In this document: positions 50,400-61,080 of the stretch, in pieces | How the letters are laid out: each line of letters begins with the position of its first letter | Numbering within the stretch: the stretch's first letter is position 1 | Source of the DNA: Vigna angularis | Taxonomy: Eukaryota; Streptophyta; Magnoliopsida; Fabales; Fabaceae | Reading direction: 5' to 3' | Length of the DNA: 64,000 nt | Assembly (NCBI RefSeq): GCF_016808095.1 | Contig: NC_068977.1 | Coordinates: 26,623,364-26,687,363 of the forward strand | Notes under the pieces: generated by a model | Database searches by the model: none | Seen by the model: the letters and a program-made list of their open reading frames with translations, nothing else | What the model was told of the DNA's origin: nothing | Made by a program: the position numbers and the translations under genes

Positions 50400-51860
50400 G
50401 GGTTGGAAAACGATGGAACATGTTGCTTCGTTGTTATGTCTCAAAATGATTAATAAGATGAATGATGATAATATAGCATTCAGAATCTTCCTCCTTGTTC
50501 AGTTTTAAAAGTCTTTTTCATATCATACCATAGTTACTTATACGAATGTTTCTTTTTATGTTATGATTACAAAATAATTAATAGTTATTAAATCAATTTT
50601 ATTCTTTTGTGTCTTTAGATAATATTTCAAATGTGTAAACTATTGCATATTATTGTTTACTAACACAACTATTTTATGCCAACTATAACTAATAATCTCT
50701 CCACTTTTTGGCTACCATTGTAGAACATTATTTTTAACTCAGTTCAAACCATCTCAGTAAAAATAATATTAAATCTACAACTATTATTTCTTTTTTCTAA
50801 CTACAGTGCTTTATTTTTATTTCTCTCAAGATTGTATGGTCTAGCCAACAAATATAGTTTTATTAAATTCTTTAAGAATGCTATGCGCTTTCCTCAAGAC
50901 GACGCTGTTGGTATAACAAGATAGCTTCGTCCAGCCCTGACTGCAAAATTAATCTAATTTTATATTATTTTTTTAAAACAATGAAGTGTTATCATCCCTT
51001 GGCCAATGCTAGTTTGAAATATAGTGTCCTCTAACTCTCGCTACCGCTAGGAAACTGATATCATTTTTAATTTATTTTTATAGATTTTTATTAACGAGTT
51101 ATAATCTATAGTAATTATGTGTTATTCACATATTTAGTGATGGATTGTAGAAGACAAACCTAAATGAACTTAAAATAAGTGAGATTGTAATTTGACAAAG
51201 TTTTACTAACATTTATTTTCAAGTTATATTTATAAGAAATAAAACTCTCCTTTTATAGAAGGAGAACTCTTAGAAGGAATGAGAGTATATTGAACTAAAT
51301 TCTTTTTTTGAAGTTTTCAATTGTCGAATAGGGTGAATGTAAGCCTTCTCCCTTTGAAGCCATACAAGGAGGGTGAACGAGAGTCTTCTTCCTTTGAAGC
51401 CATCTAAGAGAGATGAATAGGAGCCTCTTTCAAACTTTAGAATGTTCTTCAACACTTCAAACAAACTAGGAGGGACGCTCCTCACCTTTCCAAGACCCAA
51501 ATGATCCCTAAACTTTCCAAGGCCGAAATGATGCTAGAAGCCCAAAAGTAACCTAATTGACAACGTTTTGACAACTCTAACTTTTGTTGACTGTTTGACT
51601 CATTATCGATGTAGTTACTAACAAAAATCTTCGTCAGTAAGTTAACCACTACATGGCAACTCTCAGGTTTACTTTTGTACAAACCTTTGAGATGAATCAA
51701 TTTATGTATATGCAAAAGATGGTCATCACGGGAAGCAATATACCTCTAGAAGACAAAGAACCATTTTGACAGCTATTTAAGGTAAAACATCATGAAACCA
51801 ATTCTCAATTTTTATTGATGTATATATATTAAGTCCATCAATTCCATTTTAACATGATCT
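50400..51860. other. Intergenic DNA
   Basis: No gene recognised. Two copies of a roughly 41-bp unit with CCTTTGAAGCCAT lie at about 51340-51420. A CACTACATGGCAAC string at 51647 could be the left end of the decayed CACTA element that follows, but its flank (AAC) does not match the right flank (ACT). Confidence 0.45.
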
Positions 51861-51869
51861 ATTTTAACA

Positions 51870-52930
51870 ACTGAAGGTCCAATGGAGACTTGAGCATGAA
51901 GCAAAAATTTTAAAAAATATTTACACCAAAGCATTTCATAGACTATTTGAGATGTTTAGAGATAAACGCACAGTGAAAGAATGTCTTTATTGGGTTGGGA
52001 AGCATATATAGAAGTCCTTGCTAGCCCATTGGAATTCCTCATATTATCGTAATAAATGTGCTACCGCCCAAAGGAACCAAACTATAGAAAAGCGTGGTGT
52101 TTTGTATACAGGTGGTTCCATTACCACTCATGAGCATGTCATTCGTATGATACAAATCTTCATTCATTTCCTATCTATTATGAAACAAGTTATGTATTTT
52201 AAAATTGATGTATATATAAACTCCATATTCTGTTATAGGCACAAGAGTTAGGACACGTTGTGCACGTTGATGTAGTGATTCAACATACTCATCTTCGAAA
52301 AGGACATGGCCAATTTGTTTATGAGAGGTCTCGAAGGACACATGTAAGCAAACTCTTTTACAACCTTCAAACTTGTACTATTATTTTTTTTGTTTTAAAC
52401 TTCCTCCTTCTATTGACATTGTCCATATTTTTTAATAGGAAGAATTTTCAACTAGACTCTCATAGGACAAATCGGAGCAAGGGTCATGTCTTGATGCATC
52501 AAAAGCAAATACTGATGACGATGATATCATCAGGACAAAATGTTGGTTGGACTTCGTTGGTGAAAAAATAAATAAAGGATGACTATATTGGGCAAAACAT
52601 GCTTTCAATTGCACTACTAAAAGAGGTTCAGTGAAGCACCAACCATCTAGATTTGGCAGTGTTGATGATGTCGTTCCCCAGCTCAGCAAACAACTATAAG
52701 CTCGTGGTCAAGCTTATGACGATCTGAGACAACAATTTATGAACCTCCAAAATTTGGTTGTGGGATTTTTTCCTCTAGATGCACAGACTATGGTAGAAGA
52801 ACCTCAGTCCACCCAACATTGTCTTAGCAACGACGCTCTCCAGTTCAGCTCACCCAGTCTAGTCACCTCCACGACAACAACAATAGCATAATGAAGAAGA
52901 AGAAAATGATTCATATGACTATGCTGATTA
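51870..52930 (+). pseudogene. Decayed CACTA transposase-associated gene
   Basis: The exon order matches 32843-33721. The first exon (about 51880-52150) reads KAFHRLFEMFRDKRTVKECL, has a stop after KHI, then HWNSSYYRNKCATAQRNQT and HTGGS-like YTGGSITTHEHVIRM. The second (52240-52343) reads AQELGHVVHVDVVIQHTHLR and ends RSRRTH before GTAAGC. The third starts EEFSTRLS at about 52438 and has stops soon after, with further recognisable pieces (GSVKHQPSRFGS) to about 52930. At least four in-frame stops show it is dead. It retains more 5' sequence than the intact copy, including the HWNS..YRNKC motif. Confidence 0.85.
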
Positions 52931-53241
52931 ATAGGGCTTTTCTTAGTTGATAGACATTTACAATTAAAACTATTATGTTTGTATTAGTGACATTATAAAC
53001 ATGTTTATATCAGTAATGGATTTCATTAGTGACAATATTGTTAGTGCATTTGTGGATTGTTTGGATTGTCTGAATTGTGTGATTTTTCTGAAAATTGTTT
53101 TATGTCTAGGTTCATTGTGGTTGGGTAAGAAATGTTTTCTACTACACTTGAATTTGTCAACCTATTTATCGACAAACGTTATCAACAAATAAATATGTCG
53201 ATAATGAATCACATTAAGTTACTACATTATCGACAACACCT

Positions 53242-54215
53242 TGTTACCAATAAGGAGTATTGGTAAATCTTGAAGAAATTTGTTTTGATGATGCTACAAG
53301 AAGTTTTAGTTGAAGAAGATATTAGAATTAGTTAAAAGCAATTTGTAGAAATTAAATGTAGTAGGAAATTCTTGTAAACCTTGTAAACTTGCATTTTTAA
53401 CTGCAATAATCGATTATGGAATGGCAATAATCGATTATCACAAAGTCATACAGGAATAATCGATTATCTCTTCATATAATCGATTATCACATTTTGAAAA
53501 CCCTGTAACGGACTTGAATAATCGATTATCACTTACAATAATCGATTATTCATGGCAGTTGGGAGCTAACCTTTGGCATTCAGTGTACTTGGCTATATAT
53601 TTTGATTTGGAGAAATAAAAAAAAAAAAATGTTGTTGAACAGAAGCTCTAGCAGAATACTGTTTGTTAGAGGAAGTTCTCAGAAGCTATAGTTCAAGTTC
53701 CCTTGCTTGGTCTCGTGAACAGGAGAGGCTCGCGTTTCGTGTGTCGATTGTCGGAGCAAGCTCTCTTCGAGTTAGCAAGGTGCTCTGCCTGGTCTCGTGA
53801 ATAGGAGAAGCTCGCGTTTCGTTTGTCGATAGTCGGAGCGGTTCTCTTCGAGTTGGCAGAGTGTTCTTCTTCCGGTTCGTTCGTCGAAGGAAGGTTTATT
53901 TATCTGCTTTATTAACTATTTGTTGTAATATGTTAAACCATTTTTAGTGAAAAAGGTTAATCACTATTTATAGTGATTAACGACTGGACGTAGAATCTTT
54001 TGATTCGAACCAGGATAAAAATTCTGTGTTGTTCTTCTTATTCCCTGCACTCATTTTATTTTACGTATATCAACTGTTTGATAAATTTTCTCAAAGAAAA
54101 TTATTTTTACTAAAAGGACCAAATTAATTTTAATTGTGATCGAACACGCTTTCCACTCTCTTTCAAGTTTTTAATTCCGCTGTGCGACTCTATAACGGTA
54201 CCGATTGTTCCAACA
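53242..54215 (+). repeat. 5' LTR of the Sirevirus-like element
   Basis: 974 bp, TGTTACC...CCAACA. It has six copies of the palindrome ATAATCGATTAT between 53406 and 53549, a TATA box (CTATATATT near 53592) and, downstream, a CpG-rich tandem duplication of about 80 bp (53725-53865). It differs from the 3' LTR by two substitutions (T/C in CTGTTTGTYAGAGG, A/C in TTGTAATMTGTTA) and one A-run length change. Confidence 0.97.
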
Positions 54216-54217
54216 AT

Positions 54218-54229
54218 TGGTATCAGAGC
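54218..54229 (+). other. Primer binding site (initiator-Met tRNA)
   Basis: TGGTATCAGAGC, two bases after the 5' LTR, matches the reverse complement of the 3' end of plant initiator-Met tRNA. Confidence 0.95.
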
Positions 54230-54260
54230 TTGCTTTGATAGTTTTTCAAAATTTGCGAAA

Positions 54261-55541
54261 ATGGCCGGTCACAATCAAAACCATGTATATGCTGAGGGTG
54301 CTTCCATTAACAGACCTCCATTGTTTACTGGTGATAACTATGCTTTTTGGAAAGTGAGAATGGAGATTTTTATGGGGTCTGTTGATAGAGGTATCTGGGA
54401 AGCTGTACAAAATGGCCCTTATATTCCTATGAATACTGTTGATGGTGTAGAGACTGAAAAACCTTATTTTAATTGGACTGCTGAAGAAAATAGACGAGCT
54501 CAGTTTGATATTAAGGCTCGGAATATAATTTTATCTGCACTAACCATTGATGATTTTTTCAAAGTATCTGTTTATAAAAGTGCTCAGGAAATGTGGAAAT
54601 TTTTAAGAGTCACTCATGATGAAGTATTGAATGTGGCTAAGTTGACTTGTTCGAACTCATGGTCTACATTAAACTCCTCAAGCTCAAGCGATTCTAATGA
54701 GCAAGAAAATCTATGCTTGATGGCCAACGATAAATCATCTGAAAGCAAAATCTTGAAGGAAAAGAAGGACTATCAAGGTTCCTCTTCAAGCTTCAAATGT
54801 TATGGATGTGGTGAAAGAGGCCATCTGAAAGTTGACTGTTCAAGCAACAAAAGAAGTAAAGAAAGAAAAGAAAAGAAAATTCACAAGAAGAAGAAGGTTC
54901 ACATTGCCTCGAAGGATAATGCATCAACCACCTCTAGTTCAAGTGATTCTGTTGAAGAAATAAACTTGTGTTTGACAGCTAATTTTGATGATGCTGGAAG
55001 CCAAGTAAGTAATTCTAGCTATGAATCTAATGAATTTGATTTACAAAAGGCGTTTCTTGAATTACTTGATGAATCTGAAACATTGAATGCTGCTTATAAA
55101 AATATGAAAAAGGAATTTAAAGAATTGAAATGGAAATATGAAAATGCATTAGATGAGGAAGTCATATTAAGAAACAAAGTTAGTAATCTTGAAACAAAAT
55201 TGTCTGAATCTAATTCAAATGAAAAACCTGTTGAGTGTTTATCTTGTAAAAGTCATATGTTTAACATTGACATACTTGAAAATTTACTTTCTAAAGCAAC
55301 CAAGTCTGTCTCACATGTTTTTAGAAGGAGCAATGTTAGAAATAAAGAAGTGCATCATAAAAAGTCTAAAGTTAAGAGAACTCGTAGAGTTTGGGTTGAA
55401 AAAGGAACAACTGTAAAAACCAAACTGCATGGTGTTTGTTGCTTCTATTGTATGAAAAAAGGACATACTTCAAATAAATGTAGTATCAAACATTTTGATG
55501 TTCCTGATGGAAAATGTGCTTGGATTCCCATTATAAAGTAA
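54261..55541 (+). CDS. Copia/Sirevirus gag-like protein
   Basis: An uninterrupted 426-residue frame starting 31 bases after the primer site. Residues 15-125 match the N-terminal part of Copia gag (RPPLFTGDNYAFWKVRMEIF, then WKFLRVTHDEV). The remainder of the usual gag alpha-helical domain is missing: HDEV is followed at once by VAKLTCSNSWST and a Ser-rich stretch. Two zinc knuckles are present, CYGCGERGHLKVDC (about residues 180-193) and CFYCMKKGHTSNKC (about 394-407). Between them lies a coiled-coil-like region (about 255-320) typical of the long gag of Sireviruses. It should package RNA if it still assembles. The frame ends at 55541 where pol would normally follow. Confidence 0.9.
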   Translation: MAGHNQNHVYAEGASINRPPLFTGDNYAFWKVRMEIFMGSVDRGIWEAVQNGPYIPMNTVDGVETEKPYFNWTAEENRRAQFDIKARNIILSALTIDDFFKVSVYKSAQEMWKFLRVTHDEVLNVAKLTCSNSWSTLNSSSSSDSNEQENLCLMANDKSSESKILKEKKDYQGSSSSFKCYGCGERGHLKVDCSSNKRSKERKEKKIHKKKKVHIASKDNASTTSSSSDSVEEINLCLTANFDDAGSQVSNSSYESNEFDLQKAFLELLDESETLNAAYKNMKKEFKELKWKYENALDEEVILRNKVSNLETKLSESNSNEKPVECLSCKSHMFNIDILENLLSKATKSVSHVFRRSNVRNKEVHHKKSKVKRTRRVWVEKGTTVKTKLHGVCCFYCMKKGHTSNKCSIKHFDVPDGKCAWIPIIK

Positions 55542-57106
55542 TTTGTCTCTAACCCTGAGGACCCAAATGAGATTATGGGCACCAAACCTCTCTTGGATGG
55601 TTTTGCAGGTTAAGTTCTCAAAAAGAGAGGAGAGATCCATGGTATTATGCTTTCGGAAATAATGATCTAAGAGCAGGAAGTGAATCCATCAAATGGCATT
55701 CAAAGCCTTGGTTCGAACTCCATGTGATTGAGCTAAGTGTTGTTTGAACTGTGTTATTGCACTTTGTTCTGGTTATCTTTCTAATTTTCCATTATTTGAT
55801 TATTGTTATATTCATTTAAATGAGTTGGTTGATAGATTTTCATTGGCATTTTTAGATAATTAAGTTATTTGATGATTGAATTGGCATTTCCGTTTCAAAG
55901 ATGTTTTCTGTGGAGATCTATTTATATGCATGCCATATGAGCTATGATTTGCTCCACATAAAGCTTGATTACAAACTGTGAAAATCACTGTAGAATAGTC
56001 TTTAAAAGCAGTTGTCAAAACTACATTTCCTTGTTTGAGTCAATTTTCCAGTTTTAAATTCTGGTTTGCCAATATTTCATGGATAAAATCCATTGAACCA
56101 AGATAAACAATGTTATTGAATTAAATCTGATTACTGCATATTGATGTTTTAATTTTTATATATGTTGTTTTATATGCAGAGTTGAATTCATTGGGTTGAA
56201 CAGATTGGGATATGAGAGTGCATGAATCATAGCTGTTGTTTTGAAAGTTGTAAATTGTGTTGTCAAAGTTAGTTTTTTGAACTGATTGTGCTAGCTGAAA
56301 TGCTTTCATATCAAACCTGTAGCAGCTGTGATAATTTCCATTTAAGCTACTGTTGCATTCATTTTAGTTTATAAATTGGTTGCTTAATCATTGATATCTT
56401 AATTGTTTGAAAAATGGTTGTTGATTTCGTGGGTTAATTGAGTATGCTAAAAGTTAAATTTGAATTGCATATTTAAGGGGGTATCTTTACTTTATGAACT
56501 TAGAAGAGAGGTTGGAGTGTTAGACATATCTTAGAATCAAAATCTATGCAAATTTTTGCATTTTTCGTAAACTTAACGCTTCATAATCGATTATCATCAA
56601 GTCATAATCGATTATTCATGCATTAAAATCAATTCTGGAAAATCTTGAGCAGATAATCGATTATCATTATGCATAATCGATTATCATGCAATTCTGGGCA
56701 GTAATTATTGAACTGATAATCGATTATCACAAGCCATAATCGATTATCACGCTGACATGTTCAAAAATAGAGTCGTTGGAGCATCCCATAACGGCTATAA
56801 ACGACCATAAACGGCTAGTTTGTCCATTCTTCTTATAATGTAATATTTATTTTCATAAATAAAATGATCTCTTGATTATATGCATCCTTTGATTAATTGA
56901 GGGGGAGATCATATTTAGGGGGAGCCTTCAACATCCGATCTTTTTGCTTCTGATCAAAAAGGGGGAGAAGAATAATACAAGGGGAGAAGTATAAATTATT
57001 ACAGGTATTGCTAACCTTGTTGTTGTTTGTTAGCTTGTATGTTTTGCAGGTAAGCCAAACTTGCTTTTAAAATTGAATTTTTGATCATCATCAAAAAGGG
57101 GGAGAT
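55542..57106 (+). other. Non-coding interior with palindromes and polypurine tracts
   Basis: A pol-sized region is replaced by 1.56 kb without long frames. Six more ATAATCGATTAT palindromes lie at 56583-56747, and five polypurine tracts at 56899-57105, the last directly beside the 3' LTR. Confidence 0.85.
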
Positions 57107-58079
57107 TGTTACCAATAAGGAGTATTGGTAAATCTTGAAGAAATTTGTTTTGATGATGCTACAAGAAGTTTTAGTTGAAGAAGATATTAGAATTAGTTAA
57201 AAGCAATTTGTAGAAATTAAATGTAGTAGGAAATTCTTGTAAACCTTGTAAACTTGCATTTTTAACTGCAATAATCGATTATGGAATGGCAATAATCGAT
57301 TATCACAAAGTCATACAGGAATAATCGATTATCTCTTCATATAATCGATTATCACATTTTGAAAACCCTGTAACGGACTTGAATAATCGATTATCACTTA
57401 CAATAATCGATTATTCATGGCAGTTGGGAGCTAACCTTTGGCATTCAGTGTACTTGGCTATATATTTTGATTTGGAGAAATAAAAAAAAAAAATGTTGTT
57501 GAACAGAAGCTCTAGCAGAATACTGTTTGTCAGAGGAAGTTCTCAGAAGCTATAGTTCAAGTTCCCTTGCTTGGTCTCGTGAACAGGAGAGGCTCGCGTT
57601 TCGTGTGTCGATTGTCGGAGCAAGCTCTCTTCGAGTTAGCAAGGTGCTCTGCCTGGTCTCGTGAATAGGAGAAGCTCGCGTTTCGTTTGTCGATAGTCGG
57701 AGCGGTTCTCTTCGAGTTGGCAGAGTGTTCTTCTTCCGGTTCGTTCGTCGAAGGAAGGTTTATTTATCTGCTTTATTAACTATTTGTTGTAATCTGTTAA
57801 ACCATTTTTAGTGAAAAAGGTTAATCACTATTTATAGTGATTAACGACTGGACGTAGAATCTTTTGATTCGAACCAGGATAAAAATTCTGTGTTGTTCTT
57901 CTTATTCCCTGCACTCATTTTATTTTACGTATATCAACTGTTTGATAAATTTTCTCAAAGAAAATTATTTTTACTAAAAGGACCAAATTAATTTTAATTG
58001 TGATCGAACACGCTTTCCACTCTCTTTCAAGTTTTTAATTCCGCTGTGCGACTCTATAACGGTACCGATTGTTCCAACA
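57107..58079 (+). repeat. 3' LTR of the Sirevirus-like element
   Basis: 973 bp, near-identical to the 5' LTR, including all six ATAATCGATTAT palindromes. It is followed by the target duplication CACCT. Confidence 0.97.
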
Positions 58080-58334
58080 CACCTATCTGTTGATAATTAT
58101 TATTAATGGTCAACATTCATCAATAATTTTTTACAGTCAACATTTGTCGATAATTATAAACAATCATTATCTGTTAGTAATACTTTTTTTTTATCGATAA
58201 TTCGTAAAATAACTTACATTATTCACGAATTTTTATCTTTACCGATAAATATCTAACATTAATATACGTTGACTATAATAACATTTGTGGTTAAGTTAAC
58301 ACTAATATTTTAATTCTAACTATACATTGTAGTG

Positions 58335-59548
58335 ACTTCATTGGGTATGAATATAAAGAAATTGAAAGGAATTACAAGGAAGCACAAGTTATGAAATGGG
58401 ATAATATATACGAAATAAATTAGTTATATTTTATTATTACTATATATATAAAAAATAACGATGATAATAATTCACATCTTATTCTAATCTAAATTGTAGT
58501 GTTCCCATTTTATTTTAAATCACTTTTATGATCAATCATAAAATAGTAATCTTTTATTTTTATTATTAAAACATTTTTTTAATCTCTCAAACTTCTCATA
58601 TCAGTAATTAATTTTTGTCTTGAATTTTTTCATTTTTTACCATATTTTCCTTAATTTAAACAATTTCACCTTCAACCCTCTTTCTCATCAAATCCATTCA
58701 AATATATTCTTCCATATCCTTCTTCAAAAGCAAACACACTCTAATATTTCGTTTGTTTCTTCATGTAGCGAACAAACGTATGTGTCAAATAATTTGTAGT
58801 GATTTAGGAAGACAAATTTAAGAGATTAAATTTCCTTGAATAGTGAAGAAAATAAAGAAGAAAGCCACATCATATCTTAAATTACAAAAATAACCGCTCT
58901 CTCATACGCGTACCTTTTTGCCTTTTCACAAAAACATCCAGATTTTAGTTTAATATAATTTTTTCAATTTTAATTTTCTCATTTTAAAAAATAACTCACA
59001 TTTTATAATAATAATAATAATATTTTTATTTAAATTAATCACTTGTCCATAATTTATTTAAACTTAATTTTTATCAATCACATTTTATTTTAATATAATT
59101 TTATTATTTAATTCTTTTATTTTAAGTAATGATTAAAATTTCGTTTTAACATAATTTGCATTTATTAAAATATTTTTTTAATATATTAAACTCATAGTAT
59201 CATTCACAAATTTTTTTAATTTTTTTTTAATTTTTTCATTTTACCTTAATCCAAATAATCTTTTTTTCACTTTCTTCTTAAATTCACTGAATGAGTAACT
59301 CAAATCCGTTCTCAGACAGGAATATAACTAATTGCACACATATAAGCAAAAAGTGACATGAAATACGGGTAAATAACTTAATCCAATAAAGTCCAGCTAC
59401 CCAAAAAGACCAAACACATCATTTAATGGACATGTGTCAAGCACAAAAAGGGGATATTACTTTTTCACACACCTGGTTGGCAGAAGTAACACAACCACTT
59501 TATACATAGGATTCCCTCCAAAACTTGTAACATAGTTAAAAGCAAATT
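58335..59548. other. AT-rich intergenic DNA
   Basis: No gene recognised. Part of it (about 58980-59290), with its short AATn run, resembles 5400-5700 in style and may be an old MITE. Confidence 0.5.
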
Positions 59549-60086
59549 TTAAGAATACAATGGTGGTGTCATATGATAAGGATAATAATAGAAGGGGTAG
59601 GGTTCATAGACAGGAACAGCTACTTTTGGTGGCTCCTCCTTTTCTTTCTCCTCTTTTGCTGGTCCAACTGAAACTAATTCTGTGTGACACCATTTTCGTA
59701 GCTTCGACACTGCACTCACTGGATCAATCTCACCCAATAGCACCAACTTCATGTCTTTCAAGTCAACAGAAATTGAATCAACCCCTGCAAAATAATTTCA
59801 AACACACTTAACTTATGATTGAATTCGTAACAAAAACTAAGCTAAAGAGTGAAAACTTTTATATATATATATACCTGAAATGCCTGATGCTGTCTTCATA
59901 ACTTTTCGTTTGATCTTGTCATCATGTAAGTCCATCTTTAAAACCACTTTCTGTAACAGAAACAACATCAAAGAGGTGTTATTTAAGACCCAGCTCACTT
60001 TTACATGGAAAACATGAAATTGAAAGGAAAGAAAACACAGTAATAATCTGTGAGAAAGGTCAAGAAAGTAAAGTTCTGACCTTCAT
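59549..60086 (-). CDS. HMA-fold plant protein without CaaX box (HPP-type), copy 4
   Basis: Exons 60086-60081 (ATGAAG), 59950-59875 and 59784-59549, with GT-AG introns of 130 and 90 bp. The product is 105 residues. The fold begins [20 protein letters not shown] and continues [19 protein letters not shown] and [19 protein letters not shown]. The CxxC pair is absent. The tail reads [13 protein letters not shown] and stops, so as in copy 3 the final segment and CaaX box are lost. The spacing of exons and strong identity to copy 3 point to a recent duplication. The opposite-strand frame 59560-59811 is a shadow. Confidence 0.9.
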
Positions 60087-60203
60087 TGTTTTAAAGATTG
60101 GTAGTGATGAAAGCTGACTGAGCAAGAACTGTTTGATGAGAATTGCAAAGGTAGGTGAAGAGGTGAAGGTGAGTTGGAATAACATGGCTGAGATTTTTAC
60201 CTG

Positions 60204-60256
60204 TATTTAAAGATCGATTATAACGCGTGGTGAAAGGACTGATCAAGTCAAGTCAA
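60204..60256 (-). promoter_or_regulatory. TATA-like box and two W-boxes upstream of copy 4
   Basis: TTTAAATA lies near 60211-60204 on the minus strand, about 120 bases before the ATG. W-box cores TTGAC lie at 60251-60247 and 60256-60252. A further upstream block at 60383-60435 (GAACCGTGTCATCTTTG and GAAGAAAGTGCAATC) matches 13018-13080 of copy 1. Confidence 0.55.
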
Positions 60257-60439
60257 CTATACAGTATAGTTTTGCAAATAGTTAGATTTAAAATTTTTTT
60301 TGCAGATAGAAAAAGACTATGTAGTATGGTACAGTCTACAAATCTATAGTATAAATTTTGTTCGTTATTCACGCCGTTAGAACCGTGTCATCTTTGAAAA
60401 TTTTTCAGGTTCACACTGTTCCTTCGAAGAAAGTGCAAT

Positions 60440-61080
60440 CAATAATTGCATTGTCTAGAAGTATTGTTATATATCAAACACTTCATTTTCTTTATTCTGG
60501 ATTACGATGTTAACACTTTTTTAACAATTTTTTTTATAACGAGTCATCTCTCATTATTTCATTGATTTTTTGAATTTATTTTAAAAAAATATTTGAAACT
60601 AACTAATCATCAACTAAGTTTTAAAATAAAATTGTTAAAAAATTATTTTTCTTCGTTCATTTACCATTAAGACTTATGTCTAGACGAAAAAGATTAATAA
60701 GGCATAGCTTTTATTATTTTCAGTTTGTAATTTAAAATAAAGTAAATATATATTCTAAACTGCCTTTAAAATTTGATCAAATATTGAAAGAAAGAAAAAA
60801 AGTTTTTTTTTCTCCCACAAACAACATTTAAAGTTCATTATAAATGTAACCATACTCACACCAACTATCACTCCTTCAACCCCACCCCAACTAACATATA
60901 TAACAACTTACATTACTAAAGTAAGGTTAAAAGAAATAATTAGAATCTATATTATTTTAATTTTATTTACACGAATGTATCTCAAATCTAAATTCTTATA
61001 TACTTTTAAGTTTAGTTCAACTATTTGAATTTGGTTTAGATCATTTTTTATTTTGAAAATTCAAAATCAAGATTTGTCTA
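60440..61080. other. AT-rich intergenic DNA
   Basis: Nothing recognised. Confidence 0.6.

Larger units (their letters stand above)
53242..58079 (+). mobile_element. Young gag-only Sirevirus-like (Copia) LTR retrotransposon
   Basis: Two nearly identical LTRs (53242-54215 and 57107-58079) are flanked by the perfect 5-bp target duplication CACCT. A perfect initiator-Met tRNA primer site TGGTATCAGAGC follows the 5' LTR at 54218-54229. Upstream of the 3' LTR are at least five polypurine tracts (AGGGGGAG near 56899, 56916, 56960, 56981 and 57098). Repeated polypurine tracts and LTR palindromes are known Sirevirus marks. The only coding region is a gag-like frame; protease, integrase, reverse transcriptase and RNase H are absent, so it needs a helper element to move. 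Confidence 0.95.
52930..58334 (+). mobile_element. Right part of the decayed CACTA element, split by a retrotransposon
   Basis: The right end reads ATACATTGTAGTG (reverse complement CACTACAATGTAT). Subterminal DNA on both sides of the Sirevirus derivative carries TGTCGATAAT and TTACCGATAA-like motifs (53160-53241 and 58080-58330), so the retroelement inserted into this region. The left end of the CACTA element was not found. Confidence 0.65.

Noticed and set aside
51647..51665. CACTACATGGCAAC as left end of the decayed CACTA element
   Set aside because: The flanking 3 bases (AAC) do not match those after the right end (ACT), and similarity to the right end stops after about seven bases.
53406..53549. 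CRISPR-like spacing of ATAATCGATTAT
   Set aside because: Spacing is irregular, and the same array recurs in both LTRs of a retrotransposon.
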